DNA from: Actinomycetes bacterium | Lineage (GTDB): Bacteria; Actinomycetota; Actinomycetes; Propionibacteriales; Propionibacteriaceae | Length of the DNA: 27,363 bases | Direction: 5' to 3' | NCBI GenBank assembly: GCA_023393755.1 | Contig: JAEXCA010000028.1 | Span: 1-27,363, forward strand | Shown: positions 15,314 to 23,484 of the stretch, piece by piece | Layout: the number at the start of each line of letters is the position of its first letter | Position numbering within the stretch: position 1 is the first letter of the stretch | Made by a program: the position numbers and the translations under genes | The notes under the pieces: model-generated | Databases searched by the model: none | What the model saw: the letters and a program-made list of their open reading frames with translations, nothing else | What the model was told of the DNA's origin: nothing

Positions 15314-15455
15314 TGCCCGCCCTTCCTGTGCTGACAGCCGCCACCCTACCCTAAACGATCATAAACGATCATAACAGTTAAGTAACAAACCCTTGCGTTC
15401 ACGAAAGCGATCATTTATCTTCGATTGCTATCGGAGTACTACTCGTGAGGACGCA
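15314..15455. promoter_or_regulatory. Divergent AT-rich control region with repeated CGATCAT operator-like sites
   Basis: This 142-bp gap between the two arms is much richer in A and T than its surroundings. TAAACGATCA occurs twice in tandem (15352-15361 and 15362-15371), and the core CGATCAT occurs a third time at 15408-15414. Core starts are at 15356, 15366 and 15408, that is 10 and 42 bp apart. All point the same way and are close to whole helical turns. On the minus strand the first two sites overlap TATGAT boxes (complement of 15358-15363 and 15368-15373), good -10 candidates for the lyase operon. A regulator bound here would block it. GTTAAGTAAC (15377-15386) is a further small palindrome. 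A rightward promoter must lie here too but no clear -10 was found. Confidence 0.65.
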
Positions 15456-17453
15456 ATGACGCTCGATGCCACCCGGTTCGATCCGGCCGGTCGGGGCCGG
15501 AGCTGGTGGACCCAGCTGGCCGACCGGCTGCTGGCCGGGGTACGTCCGTACGCCTCTCCCCACCGTGCCCGGATCACCCCGCCCGGTGCCGAGGGCGGCT
15601 ACGGTCGCGCGGTCGACGGCCTGGAGGGCTTCGCGCGCAGCCTGCTGATCGGCGGCTTCCGGATCGCCGGTGAACGCGGCCGGGGCGTCGACGAGTTGAT
15701 CGACTTCTACGCCGGCGGGATCGCGGCGGGGGTCGACCCGGCCATGCCGGACCGCTGGGTGCGTCCCCAGGAACACCCTCAGGCGAAGGTGGAGGCGGCG
15801 TCGATCGCGCTCGTCCTCGACCTCACCCGGCCGTGGCTGTGGGACAACTTCTCCGACCGGACCAGGGCGCAGGTGATCGAGTACCTCGCGCCGATCGTCG
15901 GCGACGGCGGCTACCCGCGGAACAACTGGCTGTGGTTCCGGATCGTGGTGGAGACCTTCCTGCGGTCGGTCGGCGGCCCGTGGTCGCCCGACGACATCGC
16001 GGCCGACCTCGCGTTGCACGACTCCTTCCTGCGCGCCGACGGCTGGATCTCCGACGGCGACGAGCGTGCCTACGATCACTACGTAGGGTGGGCGTTGCAC
16101 CTGTACCCGGTGCTGTGGTCGCGGATGACCGGTGCCGCCGAACTCGCCGGCGGGCGCACGGCGGCCGATCTCGCCCGGCTTGACCGCTACCTGCTCGACG
16201 CCCGACGGCTGATCGGCGGCGACGGGTCGCCGCTGATCCAGGGCCGCAGCCTGATCTACCGCTTCGCCGCCGCCGCGCCGTTCTGGGCCGGGGCACTGGC
16301 CGAGGTGCCCTCCACCTCTCCCGGCGCGCTACGGCATGCGGCCGAACTGATCGTCGGCCACTTCGCCGATCGCGGGGCGCCGGACGAGCGCGACCTGCTG
16401 ACCCTGGGGTGGCACCACGAGTGGCGCCGGCTCGCCCAGTCCTACTCCGGCCCGGGCTCGCCGTACTGGGCGGCCAAGGGGCTGCTGGGCATCGCGCTGC
16501 CGGCCGACCATCCGGTGTGGACGACCCCCGCCGAGCCGCTGCCGGTGCAGACCGGGGACGCCGTGACCGCCGTCCGGGCACCGGGCTGGATCGTGTCGGC
16601 CACCCGGTCCGACGGCATCGTCCGGGTGACCAACCACGGCACCGATCACGCCCTGCCGGGCAGCCGGGTGGGGGATTCGCCGCTGTATGCCCGGCTGGGC
16701 TACTCGACCGCCACCAGCCCGTTGCTGGACGCCGGTGCCTGGACGCACCCGCTGGAGCAGTCGGTCACCGTGCTGGATCCCTCCGGCCGGGCCAGCCATC
16801 GGGCGGCCGCCGAACTGCTGGACGTCCGGGTGCAGAACGGGATCGGCGTCGCCGGCTCGGTGGCGAGCGCCCACTGGCTGGCCCCCGACCCGCGGCAGGT
16901 CGACCACGGCTCCGGCATCGTCGGCCTCGCCGACCCGGTCGGCCGGCTCACCGTCTGGTCGCTGGTCCGCGGTTCCTGCGAGGTGCGGCTCGCCCGGCTG
17001 GACCAGGTGGCGGCCGGGGTGGACCCGGCACGCCTGGTGCTGCGGATCGGCGGCTGGCCGCTGATCGACGCCGACCAGCCCGCCGACACCGCCGAACTCA
17101 CCGACGGACGACTGATCAGCCGGCTACGCCCGGTGATCGGCCGGGCCGACGCCGCGGTCGTCACCAGTACCGACGCGAGCCCGCTGGGCCGGGTGGCGGT
17201 CACCCCGACGTTGAGCTTCGCCGTTGGTGTCGGGGATTGGGTCGCGACGGTGGTCGAACTCACCGGTGTCCGAACGGACGTGGTCGAGCCGGCCGTGGCA
17301 CTCACCGAGGAGGGCGACCTCCTCACCGTGGCGGTGACGTGGCCGGACGGAGTGGCCACCACCACCCACCTCACAGGCATCCGGGGCGCCGCTGGCGCGC
17401 CGGTGGATCGTGACCCGGCGGACGGGTCCGGACAAAAGGAGATACACGCATGA
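15456..17453 (+). CDS. DUF2264 domain protein, putative uronate-active glycosidase
   Basis: A 665-residue protein that fits the DUF2264 family. The N-terminal half (about residues 15-390) is an alpha-helical toroid with GGFARSLLIGGFRIAG-like and GGYPRNNWLWFRIVVETFLRSVGGPW-like regions (key features only) and YDHYVGWALHLYPVLW. The C-terminal half is a beta-rich domain. From memory, some DUF2264 proteins have been linked to beta-glucuronidases (CAZy GH154), which would fit this locus. That link should be checked. No signal peptide is visible, so it is cytoplasmic. The ATG at 15456 has GAGGA about 7 bp upstream. The frame extends to 15393, but those extra residues lie in the control region. Its stop overlaps the binding-protein ATG. 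Confidence 0.82.
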   Translation: MTLDATRFDPAGRGRSWWTQLADRLLAGVRPYASPHRARITPPGAEGGYGRAVDGLEGFARSLLIGGFRIAGERGRGVDELIDFYAGGIAAGVDPAMPDRWVRPQEHPQAKVEAASIALVLDLTRPWLWDNFSDRTRAQVIEYLAPIVGDGGYPRNNWLWFRIVVETFLRSVGGPWSPDDIAADLALHDSFLRADGWISDGDERAYDHYVGWALHLYPVLWSRMTGAAELAGGRTAADLARLDRYLLDARRLIGGDGSPLIQGRSLIYRFAAAAPFWAGALAEVPSTSPGALRHAAELIVGHFADRGAPDERDLLTLGWHHEWRRLAQSYSGPGSPYWAAKGLLGIALPADHPVWTTPAEPLPVQTGDAVTAVRAPGWIVSATRSDGIVRVTNHGTDHALPGSRVGDSPLYARLGYSTATSPLLDAGAWTHPLEQSVTVLDPSGRASHRAAAELLDVRVQNGIGVAGSVASAHWLAPDPRQVDHGSGIVGLADPVGRLTVWSLVRGSCEVRLARLDQVAAGVDPARLVLRIGGWPLIDADQPADTAELTDGRLISRLRPVIGRADAAVVTSTDASPLGRVAVTPTLSFAVGVGDWVATVVELTGVRTDVVEPAVALTEEGDLLTVAVTWPDGVATTTHLTGIRGAAGAPVDRDPADGSGQKEIHA

Positions 17454-18772
17454 ACCGATCGATCAAGGGGGCACTCGGGCTGGCCGTCGGCGCCTCGCTG
17501 CTGCTCGCCGGGTGCGCCGGCAGCCCCGGGACCCCGCCCGCCACCAGCGGCGACCCGGCCCCGCCGGCCGGTGACATCACCCTGACGATGTCCGCCTGGA
17601 GCCTGGCCACCACTCCGGAGTTCCAGCTGCTCGCCGACGGCTTCACCAAGGCGAACCCGAACGTGAAGATCGAGCTGAAGGAGTACGACGCCGGCGAGTA
17701 CAACACCCTGCTCACCGCCGACCTCGCCGCCGGCGCCGGCCCCGACATCATCACCCAGAAGGAAGTCAAGTACACCCCGGTGTTCGTCCAGGGCAAGCAG
17801 TTGCTGGACGTCTCCGACGTGCCGCTGCCGGAAGGCGCCGGTGGCGCCGGCTCCTACCAGGTGGACGGTGTCCAGTACGCCATCCCGTACCGGATGGACA
17901 GCTGGGTGATCTTCTACAACAAGGAGCTGTTCAAGGCCGCCGGGGTCGCCGAGCCCAACGGCGGCTGGACCTGGGACGACTACGCCGCCACCGCCAAGGC
18001 GGTCGCCGACGGCCTGAAGGCCTCCGGCAGCCAGGCCTTCGGCGCCTACCAGCACGGCTGGCAGTCCACCGTCCAGGGCTTCGCCAACGCGCAGAGCCCG
18101 GGTGCCGACATCCTGACCGGCAGGTACGACCACCTCAAGCCGTACTACGAGCGGGTCCTGAAGCTGCAGGACGAGGGCGCGCAGGTCGACTTCAACACCC
18201 GCCAGGCCAACCAGCTCACCTACCAGGGCGAGTTCGGCAAGCAGAACGCCGCCATGCTGCCGATGGGCACCTGGTACGTGGCCACCCTGCTGGCCCAGCA
18301 GAAGTCCGGCGACGCCGACACCTTCGAGTGGGGGATGGCTCCGGCGCCGCAGTACGACGCCTCCACCACCGGCACCGACAAGACTCCGGTCACCTTCGGT
18401 GATCCGACCGGCATCGGCCTGAACGCCGCCATCGCGCCGGAGAAGGTCGAGGCCGCCAAGGCCTTCCTGGCCTACATCGCCAGCGAGGACGCCGCCAAGG
18501 CGCTGGCCGGCATCGGGATCACCCCGGCGCTGATCAACGACGCCGTGATCGACGTCTACTTCGCCGCCGAGGGCGCGCCCACCGACGACCTGTCGAAGTT
18601 CGCCTGGTCGGTCCACGAGGTGAAGCCGGAGAACCCGGCGAACGCCAACACCGCCGCGATCCAGACCATCCTGGGCGACCTGCACACCGCGGTGATGTCG
18701 GAATCCTCGCCGATCGACGCCGAGATCGCGAACGCGACCGAGCGGGTCAAGAACGAGGTCGGGATCGGCTGA
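17450..18772 (+). CDS. Sugar ABC transporter substrate-binding lipoprotein
   Basis: A 440-residue extracellular solute-binding protein of the family 1 (MalE-like) type. The signal peptide ends in the lipobox LLAGC, so C22 would be lipidated and the protein anchored to the outer face of the membrane. TMSAWSLATTPEFQLLADGF begins the mature fold, followed by EYDAGEYNTLLTADLAAGAGPDI and YRMDSWVIFYNKELFKAAG, typical of CUT1 sugar and oligosaccharide binders. AAGGAG lies about 8 bp before the ATG, and the start overlaps the DUF2264 stop as ATGA. It would deliver oligosaccharides to the permeases encoded next. Ligand specificity is inferred from the locus only. Confidence 0.93.
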   Translation: MNRSIKGALGLAVGASLLLAGCAGSPGTPPATSGDPAPPAGDITLTMSAWSLATTPEFQLLADGFTKANPNVKIELKEYDAGEYNTLLTADLAAGAGPDIITQKEVKYTPVFVQGKQLLDVSDVPLPEGAGGAGSYQVDGVQYAIPYRMDSWVIFYNKELFKAAGVAEPNGGWTWDDYAATAKAVADGLKASGSQAFGAYQHGWQSTVQGFANAQSPGADILTGRYDHLKPYYERVLKLQDEGAQVDFNTRQANQLTYQGEFGKQNAAMLPMGTWYVATLLAQQKSGDADTFEWGMAPAPQYDASTTGTDKTPVTFGDPTGIGLNAAIAPEKVEAAKAFLAYIASEDAAKALAGIGITPALINDAVIDVYFAAEGAPTDDLSKFAWSVHEVKPENPANANTAAIQTILGDLHTAVMSESSPIDAEIANATERVKNEVGIG

Positions 18773-18827
18773 GCCGCGAGCGATCCCTGAGGCCGGCCCG
18801 TGAGGGCCGAGTCCCGAGGGGTCGACC

Positions 18828-18861
18828 GGGGTGGGACGGGCAGCGCCGTCCGTCCCACCCC
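18828..18861 (+). promoter_or_regulatory. Strong hairpin between binding-protein and permease genes
   Basis: GGGGTGGGACGG (18828-18839) and CCGTCCCACCCC (18850-18861) form a perfect 12-bp, GC-rich stem with a 10-base loop. It lies in the 126-bp gap after the binding-protein gene. There is no U-run, so it is more likely an mRNA-stabilising or attenuating structure than a simple terminator. In enterobacteria a REP hairpin between malE and malF keeps the binding protein in excess. The same logic would apply here. Confidence 0.75.
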
Positions 18862-18898
18862 ACCCACCACCCACGTCCACCGATCGAGAGGAGAACCG

Positions 18899-19837
18899 GT
18901 GGCAACCATCGCCGCGGAGCCCCGGCCCGCCGAACCGCGGGTTTCTGGCCGCAACCGCCCCGGCGCCAAGCTGAAGCGCCGCAACACCCTGATCGGCTGG
19001 ACCTTCATCCTGCCCAACTTCCTCGGCTTCGCCGTCCTGACCCTGATCCCGGTGCTCACGCTGTTCTACATCGCGTTCACCAACTGGAACGCCTTCGGCG
19101 TCGCGGACTGGGTGGGCACCGCCAACTTCGTCCGGCTGTTCAACGACAACAGCTTCCGGATCGCGCTGACCAACACCGTGCTGTACATCGCTGATGTACA
19201 TTCCGCTGACGCTGGTGGTCTCGCTCGGCCTGGCCATGCTGCTGAACACCAAGCTGCGCGGGGTCGCCTTCTTCCGCACCGCCGCCTTCTTCCCCTACAT
19301 CACCTCGATCGTGGCGATCGCGATGGTGTGGAACATCCTGTTCAGCCCGGAGTACGGCCCGATCAACCAGATCCTGCGGTTCGTCGGGATCGCCGAGCCG
19401 CCCGGCTGGCTGACCTCCCAGGCCTGGGCGCTGCCCGCGGTCGCGCTGATCAGCATGTGGCGCGACGCCGGCTACTACATGATCCTGTTCCTGGCCGGCC
19501 TGCAGACCATTCCGCGCGAGCTCTACGAGGCCGCCCGGGTGGACGGCGCCAACGGCTGGCAGCGGTTCTGGAACGTCACCCTGCCCGGGCTGCGCCCCAC
19601 CACCTTCTTCGTCACCGTGATGATGGTGATCGGTTCCTTCAAGATCCTCGACCTGATCTGGTGCTGACCCGCGGCGGGCCCGGCCAGGCGACCCTGGTGA
19701 TCTCGCAGTTCATCTACCGCGAGGGCTTCGAGCGGAACAGCTTCGGCTACGCCTCCGCCGCCGCCATCGTGCTGTTCCTGCTGTGCATCTCGATCACGAT
19801 CGTGCAGTTCCTGGTGAACAAGCGGAGGAATGCCTGA
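18899..19837 (+). pseudogene. Sugar ABC transporter permease (MalF type), disrupted by two compensating frameshifts
   Basis: The reading begins at the GTG at 18899 (AGGAG 5 bp upstream) with a cytoplasmic tail and the first membrane helix, WTFILPNFLGFAVLTLIPVL. After about residue 97 (TNTVLYIA) the family sequence continues in the next frame from about 19194 (YIPLTLVVSLGLAMLLN). It runs through the EAA loop ELYEAARVDGANG to KILDLIW near 19664, then returns to the first frame at VLTRGGPGQATLV and ends at 19837. The first shift behaves as one extra base near 19190-19194. The second behaves as one missing G in a GGG run near 19661-19664. Length is otherwise normal (about 312 residues). The first frame has no stop in the shifted part but would encode non-membrane sequence. 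This could be a sequencing error or a real lesion. An intact gene would be half of the import channel. Confidence 0.88.
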
Positions 19838-20745
19838 TGTCCCGGACTCCCGCTGCTCCCGGCTCTCCCGCCGGACGTCGGCTCCGGCTGCCCGAAGCCC
19901 GTCACCCCGGGCAGAGTCCGACCGCCCGCCGGGCCGGCCGGGTGCTGCTCTACCTGCTGCTCGCGGTGTTCTCGGTGTGGCTGCTGCTGCCCTTCTTCTG
20001 GCTGGTGATCAGCTCGCTGAAGTACTCCAACGACGTCTTCAGCATCCCGATCACGTGGTGGCCGGACCCGCTGAACACCGGCCACTACGTCGACATCTGG
20101 GTCAAGACCGACATGGCGCTGTGGATCCGCAACACCCTGGTGCTGGCCGTGGTGGTGACGCTGCTGCAGCTGTTCACCGGCTCCTTCGCCGCCTACGGCT
20201 TCGCCAAGATGCGGTTCCCGGGCCGGGACGTGCTGTTCCTGGCCTACGTCGGGACGATCGCGGTGCCGTGGCAGTCGTACATGATCCCGCAGTTCATCAT
20301 GATGTCCCAACTGAAGTTGTCGAACACGCTGTGGTCGATCATCCTGCTGCAGGCCTTCGGCGCCTTCGGGGTGTTCCTGATGAAGCAGTTCTACGAGTCG
20401 ATCCCGGAGGAGCTCTCGGAGTCGGCCCGGCTGGACGGGCTGTCCGAGTACGGCATCTGGCGCCGGATCATCCTGCCGCTCTCCACCCCGGCGATCGCCA
20501 CCCTCGCGCTGCTCACCTTCGTCAACACCGGGAACGACTACATGGGCCCGCTGATCTACCTGCGCGACCGCAGCCTGTGGACCATCCAGATCGGCCTGCG
20601 CAACATGGTCAGCAACCTGCTGGACGCCAACTACGCGCTGATGTTCGCCGGCCTGACCATCTCGGTGATCCCGATCGCCACCATCTTCCTGCTCGGGCAG
20701 CGGTACTTCGTCGAAGGCATCGCGACCACCGGTATGAAGGGCTGA
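19837..20745 (+). CDS. Sugar ABC transporter permease (MalG type)
   Basis: A 302-residue CUT1-family inner-membrane permease. The ATG at 19837 shares its A with the upstream stop, and GGAGGA lies about 7 bp before it. An Arg-rich N-terminal tail (residues 1-35) is followed by six hydrophobic helices, the first being VLLYLLLAVFSVWLLLPFFW. The cytoplasmic EAA loop that docks the ATPase is present as EELSESARLDGLSEYGIWRRIILPLSTP (named here for its ESARLDG and G/I-LP core). It pairs with the preceding permease and the lipoprotein binder. No ATP-binding subunit is encoded nearby, so a shared MsiK/UgpC-type ATPase from elsewhere is probably used. Confidence 0.93.
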   Translation: MSRTPAAPGSPAGRRLRLPEARHPGQSPTARRAGRVLLYLLLAVFSVWLLLPFFWLVISSLKYSNDVFSIPITWWPDPLNTGHYVDIWVKTDMALWIRNTLVLAVVVTLLQLFTGSFAAYGFAKMRFPGRDVLFLAYVGTIAVPWQSYMIPQFIMMSQLKLSNTLWSIILLQAFGAFGVFLMKQFYESIPEELSESARLDGLSEYGIWRRIILPLSTPAIATLALLTFVNTGNDYMGPLIYLRDRSLWTIQIGLRNMVSNLLDANYALMFAGLTISVIPIATIFLLGQRYFVEGIATTGMKG

Positions 20746-20748
20746 GCG

Positions 20749-21435
20749 ATGCGCCGGATCTCCCACGACACCTATCAGTTGGTCTTCGGCGTGGCCTACC
20801 TGGGGCTGATGACCAACGCCATGCTGGTGGTCGCCTGCCTTCCGCTGGTCGGGCTGCTCACGCTGACCGACCCGGGGCTGACCTGGCCGCTGATCGCCGC
20901 TCTCGGCCCGCTGGCGGCACCGGCCCTGACGGCGGCGTTCACCGTCTTCCGCCGGTACAGCGACGAGGGCAGCGTGGCGGTCGTCCGCGGCTTCTGGCGG
21001 GCCTGGTGGGCGACCGCCCGCCGCGCCCTCGCCCTCGGCCTGGCCAGCAGCGGTGCCCTGGTGGTGCTGCTGGTGGATCTGCGGGTGCTGGGCACGGCCG
21101 GCCTCGCGGCACTGGTGGTGCCGCTGCTGGCCGTGCTGACCGTCCTGGTGATCGCGACCTGCCTGACCGGGCTGGTCGCGCTGGCCGAGGTTCCCGGGGC
21201 CGCACTGCGGGAGCTGGTCACCGTGGCCGCCGTGCTGGGCCTGCGCCGGTGGTACCTCACCGCGGTCTCCCTGATCGTGCTGGGCACGCTGGCCGGCTTC
21301 TTCGTCGCCAAGCCCGCCCTGGCCCTCGGCCTGGCCGCCGCACCGCTGCTCTACGTGGTCTGGGCGAACGGCCGCTACACCCTGCGACCCGCCATCGTGG
21401 ACGACGCCGCACAGCCGGCCGCCGTCCTGGACTGA
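20749..21435 (+). CDS. DUF624/YesL-family membrane protein
   Basis: A 228-residue membrane protein with about five or six hydrophobic segments, starting with VFGVAYLGLMTNAMLVVACLPLVGLL. The FxxYSDEGSVAVVRGFWRAWW-type cytoplasmic loop (about residues 66-87) matches the DUF624/YesL family. In Bacillus subtilis yesL lies in the rhamnogalacturonan cluster next to sugar ABC transporter genes. Its function is unknown, but the recurrent neighbourhood suggests a role linked to the transporter or its regulation. It starts 3 bp after the permease stop and ends 15 bp before the GH88 gene, so it is part of the operon. Confidence 0.85.
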   Translation: MRRISHDTYQLVFGVAYLGLMTNAMLVVACLPLVGLLTLTDPGLTWPLIAALGPLAAPALTAAFTVFRRYSDEGSVAVVRGFWRAWWATARRALALGLASSGALVVLLVDLRVLGTAGLAALVVPLLAVLTVLVIATCLTGLVALAEVPGAALRELVTVAAVLGLRRWYLTAVSLIVLGTLAGFFVAKPALALGLAAAPLLYVVWANGRYTLRPAIVDDAAQPAAVLD

Positions 21436-21450
21436 AACGAGGAATCCTCC

Positions 21451-22638
21451 ATGACGCAACTCTCGACCGGCAGCGCGCCGGCCGATCCCACCGTGCAGAA
21501 CGCGATCGGCGCCGCGCTGACCACCGTGCGGCGCAACATCGCGACCTTCGGCGACCGCTACCCCGACGACGTCACCGCCGACGGACGCTACCCGCTCCGT
21601 CCGGCGACCGACGGGATCGCCGAGGGCGGCAACTGGGGCTGGACCACCAGCTTCTGGCCCGGGATGTTCTGGCTGGCCTGGGAACTGACCGGGGACGGGG
21701 AGTACCTGGCCGCCGCCCGCCGCCACACCACCGACTTCGTCCGCCGGGTGCGGGAGGGGGAGGACATCGACACCCACGACCTGGGCTTCCTCTACACCCT
21801 GTCCTGCGTGGCCGGCTGGCGGCTGACCGGGGACACCGCGGCCCGCGCCGCCGCGCTGGCCGCCGCCGATCACCTGATGGGACGGTTCCTGGAACCGGCC
21901 GGGATCATCCAGGCCTGGGGTGATCTGAACGACCCCGCCCAGCGTGGCCGGACGATCATCGACTCGTTGATGAACACCCCCCTCCTCACCTGGGCGGCCG
22001 AGCAGACCGGGGAGCGGCGCTTCGCCGACGCGGTCCGGCGGCATGCCGCCGGACTGCGGGAACACATCCTGCGCGACGACGACTCCACCTTCCACACCTT
22101 CTACTGGGATGTCGCGACCGGTGCCCCGCTGCGCGGCGCCACCGAGCAGGGTGCGGCCGACCGTTCCTGCTGGGCGCGGGGCCAGGCTTGGGGGATCTAC
22201 GGGTTCGCGCTGAACCACCGGGCGACCGGCGACTCCACCCTGCTGGACGCCTCCCGGCGCTGCGCCGACTACTTCCTGGCCCACCTGCCGGCCGACCGGG
22301 TGCCGTACTGGGATCTGGTCTATGGCGACGATAGCGGGGCCCCGCGGGACTCCTCGGCGGCGGCGATCGCGGTCTGCGGGCTGGACGAACTCGCCGAGCT
22401 GGTCGACGACCCGGCCGCGTCCGCCCACTACCGGGCGGCCGCCGAAGCCATCCTGGCCTCGCTGATCCGGCACTACGCACCGGCCGACCCCACCGGCTCC
22501 GACGCACTGCTGCTCCACGGGGTGTACGACCTCCCCAAGGACCGGGGAGTCGACGAGGGGAACCTGTGGGGGGACTACTTCTACCTGGAGGCCCTCTCCC
22601 GGCGGGCCCTCCCGGCAGACTGGCGTCCCTACTGGTGA
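21451..22638 (+). CDS. GH88-type unsaturated glucuronyl hydrolase
   Basis: A 395-residue alpha6/alpha6-barrel enzyme that removes the unsaturated uronic acid left at the non-reducing end by polysaccharide lyases. The released sugar opens to 4-deoxy-5-keto-uronate. The two acidic residues used by the family are D110 (THDLGFLY) and D171 (IIDSLMNTPLL). Aromatic substrate-site motifs NWGWTTSFWPGMFW (residues 61-74) and CWARGQAWGIYGF are present. There is no signal peptide, so it acts in the cytoplasm. GH105 rhamnogalacturonyl hydrolases are related, but the length and motifs favour GH88. The ribosome site is GAGGA about 8 bp upstream. It is directly followed by kduD. Confidence 0.92.
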   Translation: MTQLSTGSAPADPTVQNAIGAALTTVRRNIATFGDRYPDDVTADGRYPLRPATDGIAEGGNWGWTTSFWPGMFWLAWELTGDGEYLAAARRHTTDFVRRVREGEDIDTHDLGFLYTLSCVAGWRLTGDTAARAAALAAADHLMGRFLEPAGIIQAWGDLNDPAQRGRTIIDSLMNTPLLTWAAEQTGERRFADAVRRHAAGLREHILRDDDSTFHTFYWDVATGAPLRGATEQGAADRSCWARGQAWGIYGFALNHRATGDSTLLDASRRCADYFLAHLPADRVPYWDLVYGDDSGAPRDSSAAAIAVCGLDELAELVDDPAASAHYRAAAEAILASLIRHYAPADPTGSDALLLHGVYDLPKDRGVDEGNLWGDYFYLEALSRRALPADWRPYW

Positions 22639-22651
22639 GCAGGAGAACGAC

Positions 22652-23416
22652 ATGATCCTCGATAACTTCCGACTCGACGGCCGGGTCGCCCTGGTGAGTG
22701 GCACCAGCCGCGGCCTCGGTCAGGCGGCGGCGCTGGCCCTGGCCGAAGCCGGTGCCGACCTCGCCCTGCTCGACCGCGGCCGGCCCGACCGGACCCTCGA
22801 GCGGCTGGCCGCCACCGGCCGCCGCGTCCACAGCATCGGCTGTGACCTGGCCACCGCCACACCGGAAGAACTGCACGCGGCCGTCACCGAGGCGGCCGAC
22901 GTGCTCGGCGCGGTGGACATCCTGGTGAACAACGCCGGCACGATCCGGCGGTCGCCCGCCGCCGAGCATGCGGCCGCAGACTGGGACGAGGTGCTGCGGG
23001 TCAACCTCGACTCGGTCTTCCACCTCTCCCAGGCCGCCGGCCGCCGGATGATCGAGCGCGGCTGGGGCAGGATCATCAACGTCGCCTCGATGCTCTCCTT
23101 CCAGGGCGGCATCCTGGTGCCCGGCTACACCGCCTCCAAGCACGCCGTGGCGGGTCTCACCAAGGCACTGGCCAACGAGTGGGCCGCCGCGGGGGTGACC
23201 GTGAACGCGATCGCCCCCGGCTACCTGGCCACCGACAACACCGCCGCGCTGCGCCGGGACGCCGAGCGGGAGCGCTCAATCGTCGCGCGGATCCCGGCCG
23301 GCCGGTGGGGCACGCCCGCCGATCTGCAGGGCGCCTTCGTCTTTCTCGCCTCGGACGCCGCCGCCTACGTCACCGGCGCGATCGTTCCGGTCGACGGCGG
23401 CTGGCTGGTCCGCTGA
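22652..23416 (+). CDS. kduD: KduD-type 2-deoxy-D-gluconate 3-dehydrogenase
   Basis: A 254-residue short-chain dehydrogenase. The nucleotide site is SGTSRGLG (residues 16-23), with D41 after the second strand favouring NAD(H). NNAG (93-96) and the catalytic set N118, S146, Y159 and K163 are intact. The C-terminal GRWGTPADLQGAFVFLAS and VTGAIVPVDGGW are characteristic of KduD. It would reduce 2,5-diketo-3-deoxygluconate to 2-keto-3-deoxygluconate, the substrate of KdgK. It lies 13 bp after the GH88 gene, with AGGAG before the ATG. The generic SDR fold leaves a small chance of another sugar substrate, but kduI next door supports the call. Confidence 0.93.
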   Translation: MILDNFRLDGRVALVSGTSRGLGQAAALALAEAGADLALLDRGRPDRTLERLAATGRRVHSIGCDLATATPEELHAAVTEAADVLGAVDILVNNAGTIRRSPAAEHAAADWDEVLRVNLDSVFHLSQAAGRRMIERGWGRIINVASMLSFQGGILVPGYTASKHAVAGLTKALANEWAAAGVTVNAIAPGYLATDNTAALRRDAERERSIVARIPAGRWGTPADLQGAFVFLASDAAAYVTGAIVPVDGGWLVR

Positions 23417-23484
23417 CCGGCAACCCGACCCCGAGCCGAACCGGATCGCCGGTGAACTCGAGCCCCCAACCCACAGGAGAAGAA

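Noticed and set aside
16700..19279. An 859-codon minus-strand open frame across DUF2264 and the binding-protein gene.
   Set aside because: It is antisense to two clear genes, has no recognisable motif and has biased composition.
18899..19837. Programmed ribosomal frameshifting in the permease gene.
   Set aside because: Two shifts in opposite directions would be needed, no slippery heptamer or downstream structure was found, and permeases of this family do not use frameshifting. An error or lesion is simpler.
21451..22638. GH105 unsaturated rhamnogalacturonyl hydrolase as the identity of the GH88-type gene.
   Set aside because: The YesL-like neighbour recalls the Bacillus rhamnogalacturonan cluster. 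However, the length, the paired Asp motifs and the KduI/KduD/KdgK context favour GH88. No rhamnose genes are present.
19747..22704. A 985-codon open frame on the minus strand across the permease, DUF624 and GH88 genes.
   Set aside because: It has the same shadow pattern: repetitive Gln/Gly/His/Arg-rich translation, no domain, and full overlap with well-supported genes.
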